Below are positions 10,885 to 19,784 of a stretch of DNA of 64,000 nt, one piece after another (position 1 is the first letter of the stretch; every line of letters begins with the position of its first letter). Below the pieces are notes generated by a model, which worked only from the letters and a program-made list of their open reading frames with translations, was not told the DNA's origin and made no database searches. Location: assembly GCF_013386115.1 (NCBI RefSeq), contig NZ_JACAOR010000010.1, forward strand, positions 124,001 to 188,000. Direction: 5' to 3'. The stretch is from Pseudomonas gingeri. GTDB lineage: Bacteria > Pseudomonadota > Gammaproteobacteria > Pseudomonadales > Pseudomonadaceae. A program made the translations under genes and the position numbers.

Positions 10885-12009
10885 TTACTCCGCAGAGCCG
10901 TAGATATTTACCGCGCAGTTCTCGCAATGCTCTACCGCACGGGCGCCGGCGGGATCGGAAGTGGCGGGAACACGCCCGCCTTCCAGCAGACGCCGCCGAT
11001 GGGACTCGGCATAGGCCGCGCCCCGCGCCAGCAGCAGCGGATCGTTGGACGGCTCGATGCCGGGCGGCAGCATCAGCGGGTTGAAATCGACGTCACGACA
11101 GGCACCGTCGACCTGGGACTCGACCTTGTCGATCACCAACACGCCCGCCTCGATATGCGTGCGCCGGGCCGGCCACTCGCGGGTGGCATCGTCGGTCGGA
11201 TCACCCTGCTCGGCCAGGGTGATGATCAGGTGCCAGCGCACCGGCCCCTGGGCCAGCCGGGTAGACAGGCCGTAGGAAAGAAAGTCGGGGTCGCCGCCGC
11301 CGGCCTGCTCGGCACTGACGGGTTCGTAGGTCGACTCCGGGACCATGGCCCAGCGCACCGCGCGAACCTGCTGGTGGCGGTCGATGAAATGAAAGGCATT
11401 GACGCTATAGAAGGTGCTGTTATCAAACCCCGAGGACGGCGGGTGGTTCACCAGCCAGCGGGCAAAGGCCCGGTCTTCCGGATGCGCCTGTCGGAAAGCC
11501 TCGACCTTTTGCGGATCGGCATGGCCCGTGGACTTGTCCGGCATGAAGGCCTGCATCTGTTCGAACAGGGCCCGGGGCGTGCGTACCGGAAACACTGGCG
11601 TCGAGTTCATCGCCAGGCGCCAGAGTTCCCCGCTCTCGGTCTGCAGGCTCAGGGACAGGCTACGTACATCGCCCCGCGCATCGTTCAGCGTCGGGTTACC
11701 CCCAGCGATCGACAGACGGCCGATCACCGGCACCACGCCCGGCCTGAAGGCGCTGGCCAGCGATAACTCGCTGACATTGCCATTGCCCTGGAAGTAACCA
11801 CTGATGCAGGTGCCCTTGGCGTGGTTGCGGCGAAATCCCGGATGCGGGCCGGCGGACGCCTCGAACTCGTCAACCATCTGCGCGGCCGTCGGCGGCGCCG
11901 AGGAGGATGACGCGGTAGAGGCGAAGTCACGGGCTTGAAAGAGCAAGGTACCGACGCAAACGATTGCGACGACAAGGGGAGCGATACGCCAGCGATGGTG
12001 GTAATTCAT
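10885..12009 (-). CDS. SrpA-like catalase-family peroxidase, membrane-anchored or secreted
   Basis: The protein has 374 residues from ATG 12009 (MNYHHRWRIAPLVVAIVCVG), with AGG upstream. The N-terminal hydrophobic stretch, ~10-25, is a signal or anchor. The catalase-like fold starts near 50 (AGPHPGFRRNHAKGTCISGY; the HAKG histidine is the distal haem residue of this small-catalase group). RAVRWAMVPESTYEPVS and GPVRWHLIITLAEQGD follow. These clade proteins act as haem peroxidases in the periplasm. It lies 58 nt past the anti-sigma gene on the same strand, so the sigma/anti-sigma pair probably controls it. Confidence 0.88.
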   Translation of the reverse strand: MNYHHRWRIAPLVVAIVCVGTLLFQARDFASTASSSSAPPTAAQMVDEFEASAGPHPGFRRNHAKGTCISGYFQGNGNVSELSLASAFRPGVVPVIGRLSIAGGNPTLNDARGDVRSLSLSLQTESGELWRLAMNSTPVFPVRTPRALFEQMQAFMPDKSTGHADPQKVEAFRQAHPEDRAFARWLVNHPPSSGFDNSTFYSVNAFHFIDRHQQVRAVRWAMVPESTYEPVSAEQAGGGDPDFLSYGLSTRLAQGPVRWHLIITLAEQGDPTDDATREWPARRTHIEAGVLVIDKVESQVDGACRDVDFNPLMLPPGIEPSNDPLLLARGAAYAESHRRRLLEGGRVPATSDPAGARAVEHCENCAVNIYGSAE

Positions 12010-12067
12010 TGAGCCTACCCGGAATGACGAGGCATCGGTTTCGCAATGCCTGCCCGCTCCCGCCTGA

Positions 12068-12994
12068 TTATTGCTGGAGAGCGGCGATCCACAGCGGCGC
12101 GGGGGATCCGGCGAACAACTGACCGGTGCTACGGTTGGCGACCAGCCGCGCAACGGCATTCAAGTCCACGCCCTTGGGCTCGCCGATCAGCGCGTAGCCC
12201 AACTCGGACTGTCGCCAGGTCACAACGTTCATCCCCGACACCTGCTGTTGCGCAGTCGATTGATCGGGCATCAGTTCCTTCATCACGCACAGGGCGACGG
12301 GTGCCCCGTTTGCGGGCAGGTAGACCAACTGGATCAGCGCTTTGTCATTGAAACGCAGGCGCTGCACTCTTTTGAACGTCAGGCCGACGGATGTCAAGTC
12401 GGGAATACGCAACGACAGGTCATCTTCCGAACGTATATCGGCGAGGGTCTTTTTCACCACTTCCGAATCCGGCGTGATGTAACTCACCGTATCGCGGGTA
12501 TACAACTGCTGATAATTGGCCGCCTGCCGAACCCAGGGAGATGCCTGTACAACTGTTGGGCCACGCAACTCGGTTTCGCCATGTAACAAGACGGTGACAA
12601 TTCCACTCTCTGCAACCAGGCCATAACACACTGCGCCCGCGGCAAATGTTGTTATCATCCAGGCAAACTTGGGTCGGCCCTGACCGAACACACGGGTAAA
12701 AAAACTGTCTGCTCCAGGCACCGGTTGAGCCTTGAATGCCTGGGACGGATTCGCCGCACCAGCAGGGTCACGCTGTCCGGTCAACGCTTCGATCTTGTGC
12801 ACGAGACTCTCGGGCACCGGCGGCAGGCTTTGACGAGCAAAGGCCTGATCGTAGGGGAGGCAGGAAGCCATCAAGTGCGAGACGCGCTCGGCCAGGTCCG
12901 GCGATGCGTCCATGAGACGCTCCAGTTCCTGGCACTGCTGCGGTGACAACTCACCGTCAACGTAGGCCATCAGCAGGGCATCATCCACCACCAT
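12068..12994 (-). CDS. Anti-sigma factor, single-span membrane protein
   Basis: The protein has 308 residues with a strong AAGGAG site. An N-terminal cytoplasmic anti-sigma domain (VDDALLMAYVDGELSPQQCQ, ~3-22) is followed by a linker and one membrane span at ~110-128 (FAWMITTFAAGAVCYGLV). The periplasmic part is ~170 residues (MNVVTWRQSELGYALIGEPK near the end). This is the FecR/RsiW-like layout in which an outside signal frees the sigma factor. It is divergent from the sigma gene by ~370 nt and is followed by the catalase gene. Confidence 0.88.
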   Translation of the reverse strand: MVVDDALLMAYVDGELSPQQCQELERLMDASPDLAERVSHLMASCLPYDQAFARQSLPPVPESLVHKIEALTGQRDPAGAANPSQAFKAQPVPGADSFFTRVFGQGRPKFAWMITTFAAGAVCYGLVAESGIVTVLLHGETELRGPTVVQASPWVRQAANYQQLYTRDTVSYITPDSEVVKKTLADIRSEDDLSLRIPDLTSVGLTFKRVQRLRFNDKALIQLVYLPANGAPVALCVMKELMPDQSTAQQQVSGMNVVTWRQSELGYALIGEPKGVDLNAVARLVANRSTGQLFAGSPAPLWIAALQQ

Positions 12995-13366
12995 GGAATC
13001 GAGTCTCCTTTAAAGATTCATTGTGCACTTTGGGGAACAGGCCTTGTGGGCCAGAGGGGCGACTTGAGCGGGTAGAAAAGCTGCCACTATATTGACATTA
13101 TCGCATTCATTAAAACAGCCATAACATACTGATGCTGAAGCAATACCGAAATCAATTCAGATACATTATAAGTCTTTTTTTCAGTGCAGTATCACCGTAG
13201 GTTTTTATCGATTCGAGTGGCACAATACTTGTCTGCGCCATTGTATCCATTCTGTTACAACGGAATATGAAGTACGTAATACATCCCAGGGATTGGCACC
13301 GGTCACGGGATGACCTCGCAACTCGACGCTGTATTTCAGGCTGGCATGTTAATAAAAAGAGGGAAT
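12995..13366. other. Divergent sigma/anti-sigma intergenic region
   Basis: This ~370-nt region is AT-rich in the middle (13080-13200) and must hold promoters for both directions. I could not pick out a convincing ECF -35/-10 pair. No RNA gene or repeat is seen. Confidence 0.6.
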
Positions 13367-13966
13367 ATGTCGATCACCGGTGCAGATTTACCCGCACTGC
13401 TTCCTGGGCTGCTACCGCGCCTGTGGGCATTTGCGCTGCGGATTTCGGGCGACAGGCACGACGCCGAGGACCTCGTGCAACTGGCCTGCGTGCGCGCCCT
13501 GGAGCGAGCCCATCAGTTGCAGCCGGATACTTCGGTGTTGAGCTGGATGTTTTCCATTGTCCATTCCACCTGGATCAACGAGCTGCGTTCACGCAATGTG
13601 CGCAGCCGCTCGCGCCAGGACTGGAACGACGAACTTCTCGAGACCGTCAGCGACCCGAACGCGCAGACGCCGGAAACCGACCTGCTGCACCATCAGATCC
13701 TCACGGCGGTCGAGCAGTTGCCCGACACCCAGCGTGAAGTGATGCTGCTGGTGGGCGTGGAACGCTTCAGCTACAAGGAAGCCGCGGAGATTCTCGACCT
13801 GCCCATCGGCACGGTGATGAGTCGCCTGTCACGTGCCCGCCAGGCCATAGGCGCCCTCTTCGGCGCAGAAAAATCCGCCGCGGCCAAACGCAGCGCTCCC
13901 CCACTGCGCACACGCCCCGTGCCGCAACCGCAGTTCAGTCACCCCGGCAGCACCTCGATCTCCTGA
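13367..13966 (+). CDS. ECF-type RNA polymerase sigma factor
   Basis: The protein has 199 residues from ATG 13367, preceded by AGAGGG; in-frame ATGs at 13310 and 13345 are less likely. Region 2 is ~20-75 (LRISGDRHDAEDLVQLACVR, LSWMFSIVHSTWINELR). Region 4 is ~108-160 (VEQLPDTQREVMLLVGVERF, SYKEAAEILDLPIGTVMSRL). The basic tail of ~40 residues is unusual and looks disordered. Partnered with the divergent anti-sigma factor; the SrpA-type catalase is the likely target, suggesting a response to oxidants or another envelope signal. Confidence 0.92.
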   Translation: MSITGADLPALLPGLLPRLWAFALRISGDRHDAEDLVQLACVRALERAHQLQPDTSVLSWMFSIVHSTWINELRSRNVRSRSRQDWNDELLETVSDPNAQTPETDLLHHQILTAVEQLPDTQREVMLLVGVERFSYKEAAEILDLPIGTVMSRLSRARQAIGALFGAEKSAAAKRSAPPLRTRPVPQPQFSHPGSTSIS

Positions 13967-14070
13967 CACGGACAGAAACGCGACCGCTCCCGGATGGATC
14001 CGAAGGTATTCAGGCCCCGCCCCAGGACCCGCACAGTCGATTATGTTGCTGCTCCGCGAGCAACTTCGCT

Positions 14071-15282
14071 TCAGGCAGTGGCTGGACGCACCAGCGGCCG
14101 CCGCACGACATACAGCAGCAGGCTGACCGCCACCACTTCGCAACAGGCCGCCACCCAGCCCAGGTCAGCCGAGGTCCCGGTCACCAGGGTAAAGGAACCC
14201 AGCGCGGCCCCCAGGGAGATCCCCAGGTTGAGAAACGAAGCATTCAGCGACAGCGCCACCGGCGCCACCCGCGGACCAGCCGCCTCCACCAGGCGCGAAA
14301 GCTGCGACGGGAAGAACGCCCAGCCGGCCAGCCCCCAGCACATGAGCACCAGCAACACCGGCACCAGGGCCTCGCCCGGTGGCAGCCAATGGGCGATCAG
14401 CGACAGGCTCGCGAAGCTGGCGACCAGGACCAGCAAGGCCGCCACACCAACCTTGCGATGCCCCAGCCGATCGGTCAGGTAGCCGCCACCGAACATGCCG
14501 ATGGCCGCCGAGATCCCCCAGACAAACAGCACCTCGCTGATGCTCGAACCGGAAATCCCGGTGGTCCTGGTCAGGTAGGACGCCAGGTAGGTGTAGTTGC
14601 AGAACGCGCCGGTGGTCCACAAGGTGGTGACCAGGATGATGCGCAACACTGCCGGATCCTTCGCCACGGCGATGCGTTCCGCGAGGCTGGCGGTGGGCAT
14701 GCCCCGCCCGACATGCTGGTGCAGCCCCAGCAGCAAGCCGCCGAGTGCGATCACCGCCAGGACCGCGACACCGGCAAAGGTCATGCGCCAGCCCAGCTGG
14801 TTGCCGATCAGGGCGCCCAGCGGCACGCCGATCACCAGGGCCAGGGTGGTCCCGCCGTTGACCACCGCGAGCGCCGAACCGCGTTTTTCCGGCGGCACCA
14901 GCGCGGCCGCCAGGGCATTGGCATTCGGCGCATACAACCCGGCGGCGAAGGCCAGCAGCAGCCGTGCCCCCAACAGCGTCCAGTAACCCTGGGCCTCGAA
15001 GGCCAGGAGATTGGCAAAGACAAACGCCAGCATCGAGCAGATCAGCACTTTTCGCTTGTCAAAGTGACCGGTCAGCGTAGTCAGTATCGGCGAACTGATG
15101 GCATAGGCCAGGGCAAAGAAGGTCACCAGTTGCCCGGCCTGCTCGATACTCACCGAAACATCACTGGCGATGCCTGGCAGCAACCCGGCGATCATGAAGC
15201 CTTCGGTGCCGATGGCAAAGGTGCCAAGCGCCAACCAGAACAGGGAGGAATAGCCGGGTGTTCCAACAGACGCAGAAGTCAT
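14071..15282 (-). CDS. MFS transporter, AraJ/sugar-efflux-like
   Basis: The protein has 403 residues from ATG 15282 (MTSASVGTPGYSSLFWLALG); an in-frame ATG at 15351 would add 23 residues that do not look hydrophobic. Twelve membrane spans. FAIGTEGFMIAGLLPGIASD in the first span and the loop GHFDKRKVLICSML are typical of the DHA1 AraJ/YdhP/CmlA group of drug or metabolite exporters. No neighbouring regulator is seen, and its substrate is unknown. Confidence 0.87.
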   Translation of the reverse strand: MTSASVGTPGYSSLFWLALGTFAIGTEGFMIAGLLPGIASDVSVSIEQAGQLVTFFALAYAISSPILTTLTGHFDKRKVLICSMLAFVFANLLAFEAQGYWTLLGARLLLAFAAGLYAPNANALAAALVPPEKRGSALAVVNGGTTLALVIGVPLGALIGNQLGWRMTFAGVAVLAVIALGGLLLGLHQHVGRGMPTASLAERIAVAKDPAVLRIILVTTLWTTGAFCNYTYLASYLTRTTGISGSSISEVLFVWGISAAIGMFGGGYLTDRLGHRKVGVAALLVLVASFASLSLIAHWLPPGEALVPVLLVLMCWGLAGWAFFPSQLSRLVEAAGPRVAPVALSLNASFLNLGISLGAALGSFTLVTGTSADLGWVAACCEVVAVSLLLYVVRRPLVRPATA

Positions 15283-15361
15283 GGCGGGGTTCCGAACGAG
15301 AGCAGGAGGAAATCTCGGAATCAATATGACCATTTGGTTTAAAGCAGTCAATTAGCTTTAA

Positions 15362-15484
15362 GAGAATCAGAAAAACGATTCGGCCATCAGGTTGAATTTC
15401 GCACGGGCCATCGAGGCGTTCGAACGGGCGGCGGACAAGAGCCAGGCGATGAAAGTGCTGCTGGATTTCGGCGCCCCGGACTGA
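15362..15484 (+). pseudogene. Remnant of a zinc-type alcohol dehydrogenase C-terminus
   Basis: An open stretch ending in TGA at 15482 encodes FARAIEAFERAADKSQAMKV followed by LLDFGAPD. This resembles the last ~28 residues of medium-chain sorbitol/threonine-type dehydrogenases (AFxxAxDKSxAMKVxLxF). No start codon or catalytic domain lies upstream; the frame is closed by TAA at 15359. It is probably all that remains of a deleted gene. Confidence 0.45.
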
Positions 15485-15529
15485 ATCCGCGCCCTGCAAA
15501 AAATATATACATATGACTTAATGGTATTT

Positions 15530-15559
15530 ATAACTTTCTATTCGCAACGATAAAGTTAT
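15530..15559. promoter_or_regulatory. Inverted repeat ATAACTTT-N14-AAAGTTAT upstream of the Ehu-like operon
   Basis: Perfect 8-bp arms lie about 125 nt before ehuB, in an AT-rich stretch that is probably the promoter. It is a possible operator; the protein that binds is unknown. A related AAAGTTATCG occurs in the lysR-abrB gap. Confidence 0.35.
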
Positions 15560-15682
15560 AACCACATTCCAGACACGCCATGGCAGGCAGGCTCCCCGTC
15601 GGGATCGCGCCTGTCGTGCGCGCTTGCGTCACCCCCGATGCAGCCGCCGACCTCATACCCTCTTTGATACCAGGCTTACTTG

Positions 15683-16558
15683 ATGAACGTCCTCAAATCG
15701 CTGTCGCTTCCGGCCGTGCTGTGCTCTGCCGCCTTGTTGAACGTCGCCCTGTCCTCCAGCGCCATGGCCGCCGGCCTGCTGGAAAAAGGCCGTACCGAGG
15801 GCCTCAGCGCCGGGATCGCCAATGAACAGCCGTACGCCTACATCGGCACCGACGGCAAGGTCACCGGTGCCTATGTCGATGTGCTCAAGGCGATTCTCGA
15901 ACCCCTGGGCATCCACAAGCTGGAGACCCCGATCACCGACTTCGGCTCGCTGGTGCCCGGTGTCACCGCCAAGCGTTTCGACCTGATCGGCGAAGGCCTG
16001 TTCATCAATACCAACCGCTGCAAGGTCATCGGTTTCTCCAACCCGATCACCCGCTCCGGTGGCGCCTTTATCGTCAAGGCCGGCAACCCGCTGAACCTGC
16101 ACAGCCTCAAGGACGTGGCCAGCAATGGCAAGGCACGCCTGGCCACCCAGGCCGGCACCAACCAGGTCCAGGAAGCCAAGGACAGCGGCATCGCCACGGC
16201 CAACGTGGTGCTGTTCGACAAGGACACCGAGGCCCTGTCGGCCCTGGAAGCCGGACGCATCGACGTGGTGTATTTCCCCGATGCCGAGATCATCGGCCTG
16301 CTGAAGAAAGCCGCCAACCCGGCCATCGAACGCGCCCTGCCCTTCGCCCAGATCCCGGATGCCCAGGGCAAGCCGAGCTGGAACTACCAGGCCTATGGCC
16401 TGCCGAAAAACGATCCGGCCTTCACCCAGGCGTTCAATGACCAACTGGCCAAACTGCGGGCTTCCGGCGAGCTGCTGAAGATCCTGCAGAAATACGACTA
16501 CACCGAAAACGAACTGCCCGACGCGGACGTCACCGCCGCGCAACGTTGCAGCCAGTAA
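15683..16558 (+). CDS. ehuB: Periplasmic solute-binding protein, EhuB-like (ectoine/amino-acid ABC importer)
   Basis: The protein has 291 residues from ATG 15683 (a TTG lies one codon earlier). A Sec signal peptide ends near AMAA (~30). The SBP_bac_3 fold follows: ANEQPYAYIGTDGKVTGAYV, TDFGSLVPGVTAKRFDLIGE and INTNRCKVIGFSNPITRSGG are close to EhuB proteins that bind ectoine and hydroxyectoine. It heads a four-gene importer operon. No ectoine-catabolism genes (doeA/doeB, eutD/eutE) are beside it, so the ligand could be another small amino acid derivative. Confidence 0.82.
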   Translation: MNVLKSLSLPAVLCSAALLNVALSSSAMAAGLLEKGRTEGLSAGIANEQPYAYIGTDGKVTGAYVDVLKAILEPLGIHKLETPITDFGSLVPGVTAKRFDLIGEGLFINTNRCKVIGFSNPITRSGGAFIVKAGNPLNLHSLKDVASNGKARLATQAGTNQVQEAKDSGIATANVVLFDKDTEALSALEAGRIDVVYFPDAEIIGLLKKAANPAIERALPFAQIPDAQGKPSWNYQAYGLPKNDPAFTQAFNDQLAKLRASGELLKILQKYDYTENELPDADVTAAQRCSQ

Positions 16559-16610
16559 GCCCTGCCCACGCTTTCGCTGAAACGGCCTCAAACCCACACG
16601 AGTACAGGCC

Positions 16611-17288
16611 ATGCCAATCGATACCCCGGCCGTGGATACGGCCCTGTTCATCGCGCGCCAGCTGGCCCATGGCGCGTGGGTGACCCTGCAGATCACCTTC
16701 CTCGCCGAAGTGCTGGTGCTGGTGCTGTCCCTGGTGATCGCGCTGATGCGCCTGTCACCCTGGCGCGCCCTGCGCTGGTTCGCCACCGCCTATGTCGAAT
16801 TGCTGCGCGGCATCTCGGCACTGGTGCTGCTGTTCTACCTGTTCTTTATCCTGCCGCTGTTCGGCATCAGCCTGTCGCCGATGACCACCGGGGTGATCGG
16901 CCTCGGCCTGACCTTCTCGGCCTACGGTTCGGAGATCGTCCGGGCGGCGCTGGTCAATGTCAGCGCCGGGCAACGCGATGCCTTGCGGGCACTGGATTTC
17001 GGCCCGCTCGCCGCCTTGCGCCGGATCATCCTGCCCCAGGCCCTGCCGTTCATGTTGCCGCCACTGGGCAACCAGTTGGTGGAGCTGATGAAGACCACTT
17101 CGCTGGTGTCGCTGATCACCCTCAGCGACCTGACCTTTGCCGGCAACCAGTTGGTCACCACCCTGGGCCAGCAGACGCTGATCTGGAGCATCGTGCTGGT
17201 CTGCTATTTCGTCATGGCCTGGCCACTGACCTGGCTGGTGCGGCGCTACGAACAACACAGCTCGGCCTGGCGCCGGCTCTCGAAATAG
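16611..17288 (+). CDS. ehuC: ABC permease, EhuC-like (HisM family)
   Basis: The protein has 225 residues and five membrane spans. The polar amino-acid permease signature is present: ELLRGISALVLLFYLFFILP, then ALRALDFGPLAALRRIILPQ, the EAA loop that contacts the ATPase. It lies 52 nt after ehuB and 16 nt before the second permease. Confidence 0.88.
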   Translation: MPIDTPAVDTALFIARQLAHGAWVTLQITFLAEVLVLVLSLVIALMRLSPWRALRWFATAYVELLRGISALVLLFYLFFILPLFGISLSPMTTGVIGLGLTFSAYGSEIVRAALVNVSAGQRDALRALDFGPLAALRRIILPQALPFMLPPLGNQLVELMKTTSLVSLITLSDLTFAGNQLVTTLGQQTLIWSIVLVCYFVMAWPLTWLVRRYEQHSSAWRRLSK

Positions 17289-17304
17289 CTAACGCGGGAA
17301 CAAC

Positions 17305-17955
17305 ATGGAATTCGATATCGAGTTTGCCTGGTCGATCCTGCCCGACCTCCTGCGCGGCCTGCTGGTCACCGTGCAGGTGGTGGTGCTGGGTTTTCTCCTG
17401 GCGGTGCTGCTCGGACTGATCCTGGCGATTGCCCAGCGCTCGCCCTTCGCCGCGCCGAGGCGTTTCTGCCAGGGCTACCTGAGCTTCTTTCGCAACACGC
17501 CGCTGATGGTCCAGCTCTATGTGCTGTTTTTCGCCCTGCCTTCGGCGGGCATTACCCTGCCGGCGATTTCCACCGGGGTGATCGGCCTCGGGCTCTACTA
17601 CAGCGCCTACATCGCCGAGGCCTATCGCGGCGCCATCGACGGCGTGCCGGCGGGCCAGTGGGAAGCCGCCCGTGCGCTGGACTTCGACACGACCACCACC
17701 TGGCGCCGGATCATCCTGCCCCAGGCCCTGAAACCGATGTTACCGGTGCTGGGCAACTACCTGATCGGCATGTTCAAGGAAACCCCGCTGCTGGCGGTGA
17801 TCACCATTCCGGAACTGTTCCAGGCCGCCAAGCAAGTGGCCGGGATGACCTATCGCTACACCGAACCCTACACGCTGATGGCTGTGCTGTTCCTGATCAT
17901 CAGCGTTCCGACTTCCCTGCTGTTCAAGTACCTGGAAAGGCGCAGCCATGTCTGA
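17305..17955 (+). CDS. ehuD: ABC permease, EhuD-like (HisM family)
   Basis: The protein has 216 residues. It has the paired-permease pattern YLSFFRNTPLMVQLYVLFFA and the EAA loop ARALDFDTTTTWRRIILPQA. It forms the membrane channel with the preceding permease. Its end overlaps the ATPase start by 8 nt. Confidence 0.88.
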   Translation: MEFDIEFAWSILPDLLRGLLVTVQVVVLGFLLAVLLGLILAIAQRSPFAAPRRFCQGYLSFFRNTPLMVQLYVLFFALPSAGITLPAISTGVIGLGLYYSAYIAEAYRGAIDGVPAGQWEAARALDFDTTTTWRRIILPQALKPMLPVLGNYLIGMFKETPLLAVITIPELFQAAKQVAGMTYRYTEPYTLMAVLFLIISVPTSLLFKYLERRSHV

Positions 17956-18739
17956 TATCGCACCCCTCCCGAGCACCGCGCTGGCGCAGATCCGTCTCAC
18001 CCAGGTAGTCAAGCATTTTGGTGCGACGCGGGTGATCGACCACCTTGACCTGAGCATTCCCCAAGGCCAGAAAGTCGCGCTGATCGGCCCCAGCGGCTCG
18101 GGCAAATCCACTGTCCTGCGCCTGATCAAGGGCCTGGAGCCCTACCAGCAGGGACGTGTCGAAGTCGACGGCGTGGCCGTCACCGCCAAGGCCTCGGGCT
18201 GGCGCTGGCCCGGCACGAAAAAGCCGGTGGTGGAACATCGGGTCGGCATGGTGTTCCAGCAGTTCAATCTGTTCCCGCACCTGACCGTGCGGGAGAACAT
18301 CACCGAAGCACCGCTGCAGGTGCTCAAGGTCAGCCGCGAGGAAGCCCTGGAGCGCGCCCATGCCTACCTGGCGATGGTTGGCCTGGGTCACAAGGCCGAT
18401 GCCTATCCCGCCCAGTTGTCCGGCGGCCAGCAGCAGCGGGTAGCCATCGCCCGGGCCCTGGCGATGCGGCCGAAGGTGATGCTGTTCGACGAAGTGACCT
18501 CGGCCCTTGATCCGGAACTGGTGGGCGAAGTGCTGGCGGTGATCCGCTCGATCGCCCACGAGCACCAGATGACCATGTTGCTGGTGACCCACGAAATGAA
18601 GTTCGCCCAGGACATCGCCGACCGCGTGCTGTTCATGGAAGCCGGACGGATCGTCGCCGACGGCACGCCACGGCAGATCCTGGTCGAACCGGATAACGAG
18701 CGTACGCGGCGCTTTCTCAATCGGGTGGAGCAGCGTTGA
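17948..18739 (+). CDS. ehuA: ABC ATPase, EhuA-like
   Basis: The protein has 263 residues. Walker A GPSGSGKST (~44-52), Q-loop VFQQFNLFPHL, signature LSGGQQQRVAIARAL, Walker B VMLFDEVTSALD and H-loop VTHEM are all intact. An insertion after the first beta sheet (VTAKASGWRWPGTKKPVVEH) is typical of EhuA/GlnQ relatives. It energises the importer encoded by the three preceding genes. It ends convergent to the lysR gene. Confidence 0.9.
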   Translation: MSDIAPLPSTALAQIRLTQVVKHFGATRVIDHLDLSIPQGQKVALIGPSGSGKSTVLRLIKGLEPYQQGRVEVDGVAVTAKASGWRWPGTKKPVVEHRVGMVFQQFNLFPHLTVRENITEAPLQVLKVSREEALERAHAYLAMVGLGHKADAYPAQLSGGQQQRVAIARALAMRPKVMLFDEVTSALDPELVGEVLAVIRSIAHEHQMTMLLVTHEMKFAQDIADRVLFMEAGRIVADGTPRQILVEPDNERTRRFLNRVEQR

Positions 18740-18760
18740 TGGGCAAGTCCCTGCACACCC

Positions 18761-19660
18761 TCAACGCTCGCTGAAAAACGCCCGGCCATCGCGCTTGAGC
18801 AGGTCGAGCATGGTCTGCGCGGCCGGCGACAGATAGCCGCCGGCCCGCACGGAAACCACCAGAGTGCGCTTCATGGTGGTTTCCTTGAGGCGTACTTCAC
18901 GCAGGTGCATCGCACCCCGCACGTCCTCCAGGGTCTCGCGTGCGAGGAAGCTCAGCAGCCGGGTCTGGCCGATCAGGCGCGGCAGCAGGGAAATCGTGTT
19001 GGTCTCGATCTGCACCGAAGGCAGCGGCAGGTCGTGAGCAAGGAACACATTGTCGATCCAGCGCCGCGATGACACGCCGGCCGCCGGCAGCACCCAGCGA
19101 TAGCGCCCCAGCTCGCTCAGACGAATCGGCCCGTCGAAGATCGGATGATTGCGACTGGCGACCACTACCGCCTCGTCGTCGAACAACGGGTGGGACAACA
19201 ACTGCGAGTCGTCGAACAGCGGACAGATCACCATGTCCAGACGCCCGGAACGCAGGGATTCGCGCAGCATGTCGTCCTGGCCGATCGCCAGGTTCAGGGT
19301 GATCTCCGGGGCCCGTTCGAGCAAGGCCGCAGTCAGTTGCGGCAGCAGGTATTCGGCCATGCTCGCCGCACAGCCCAGGCGGATATTGCCCAGCACGCCA
19401 CTGGCGAAGTCGCGTACCTCCCGATGGGTCTCGGCAATGCTCTGCTGCAACTGCCGGCCGCGCTGCTGCAACAGCATGCCGACCGGTGTCAGCTTGATCC
19501 GCCGCCCCTCGCGCTCGAACAGTTTGGTGCCGAACGACTCCTCAAGGCGCTGGATGCTCTTGGTCAGTGCCGGCTGGCTGCGATTGAGCTTTTCGGCTGC
19601 CCGCCCCAGGTGCCCCAGGTCGGCAATCGTTTCGAAATAGGTGAGATCCCGCAGATCCAT
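18761..19660 (-). CDS. LysR-family transcriptional regulator
   Basis: The protein has 299 residues. The N-terminal winged HTH (LTYFETIADLGHLGRAAEKL, NRSQPALTKSIQRLEESFGT) is followed by a LysR substrate domain from ~90. It is divergent from the AbrB-family membrane gene with a ~120-nt gap, the classical LysR layout, so that gene is the best target. It might also affect the convergent Ehu-like operon. Confidence 0.92.
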   Translation of the reverse strand: MDLRDLTYFETIADLGHLGRAAEKLNRSQPALTKSIQRLEESFGTKLFEREGRRIKLTPVGMLLQQRGRQLQQSIAETHREVRDFASGVLGNIRLGCAASMAEYLLPQLTAALLERAPEITLNLAIGQDDMLRESLRSGRLDMVICPLFDDSQLLSHPLFDDEAVVVASRNHPIFDGPIRLSELGRYRWVLPAAGVSSRRWIDNVFLAHDLPLPSVQIETNTISLLPRLIGQTRLLSFLARETLEDVRGAMHLREVRLKETTMKRTLVVSVRAGGYLSPAAQTMLDLLKRDGRAFFSER

Positions 19661-19784
19661 AATTGATCAACCAAAGTTATCGTTTCATCACAATTAGAGT
19701 CTGGACTTGATCGATTGCGTTATCAATAATTTATCTGCCGCGCCGATCCCAACGCCCTGCAACAGGCGCGTCCAGCGCTCTGGA

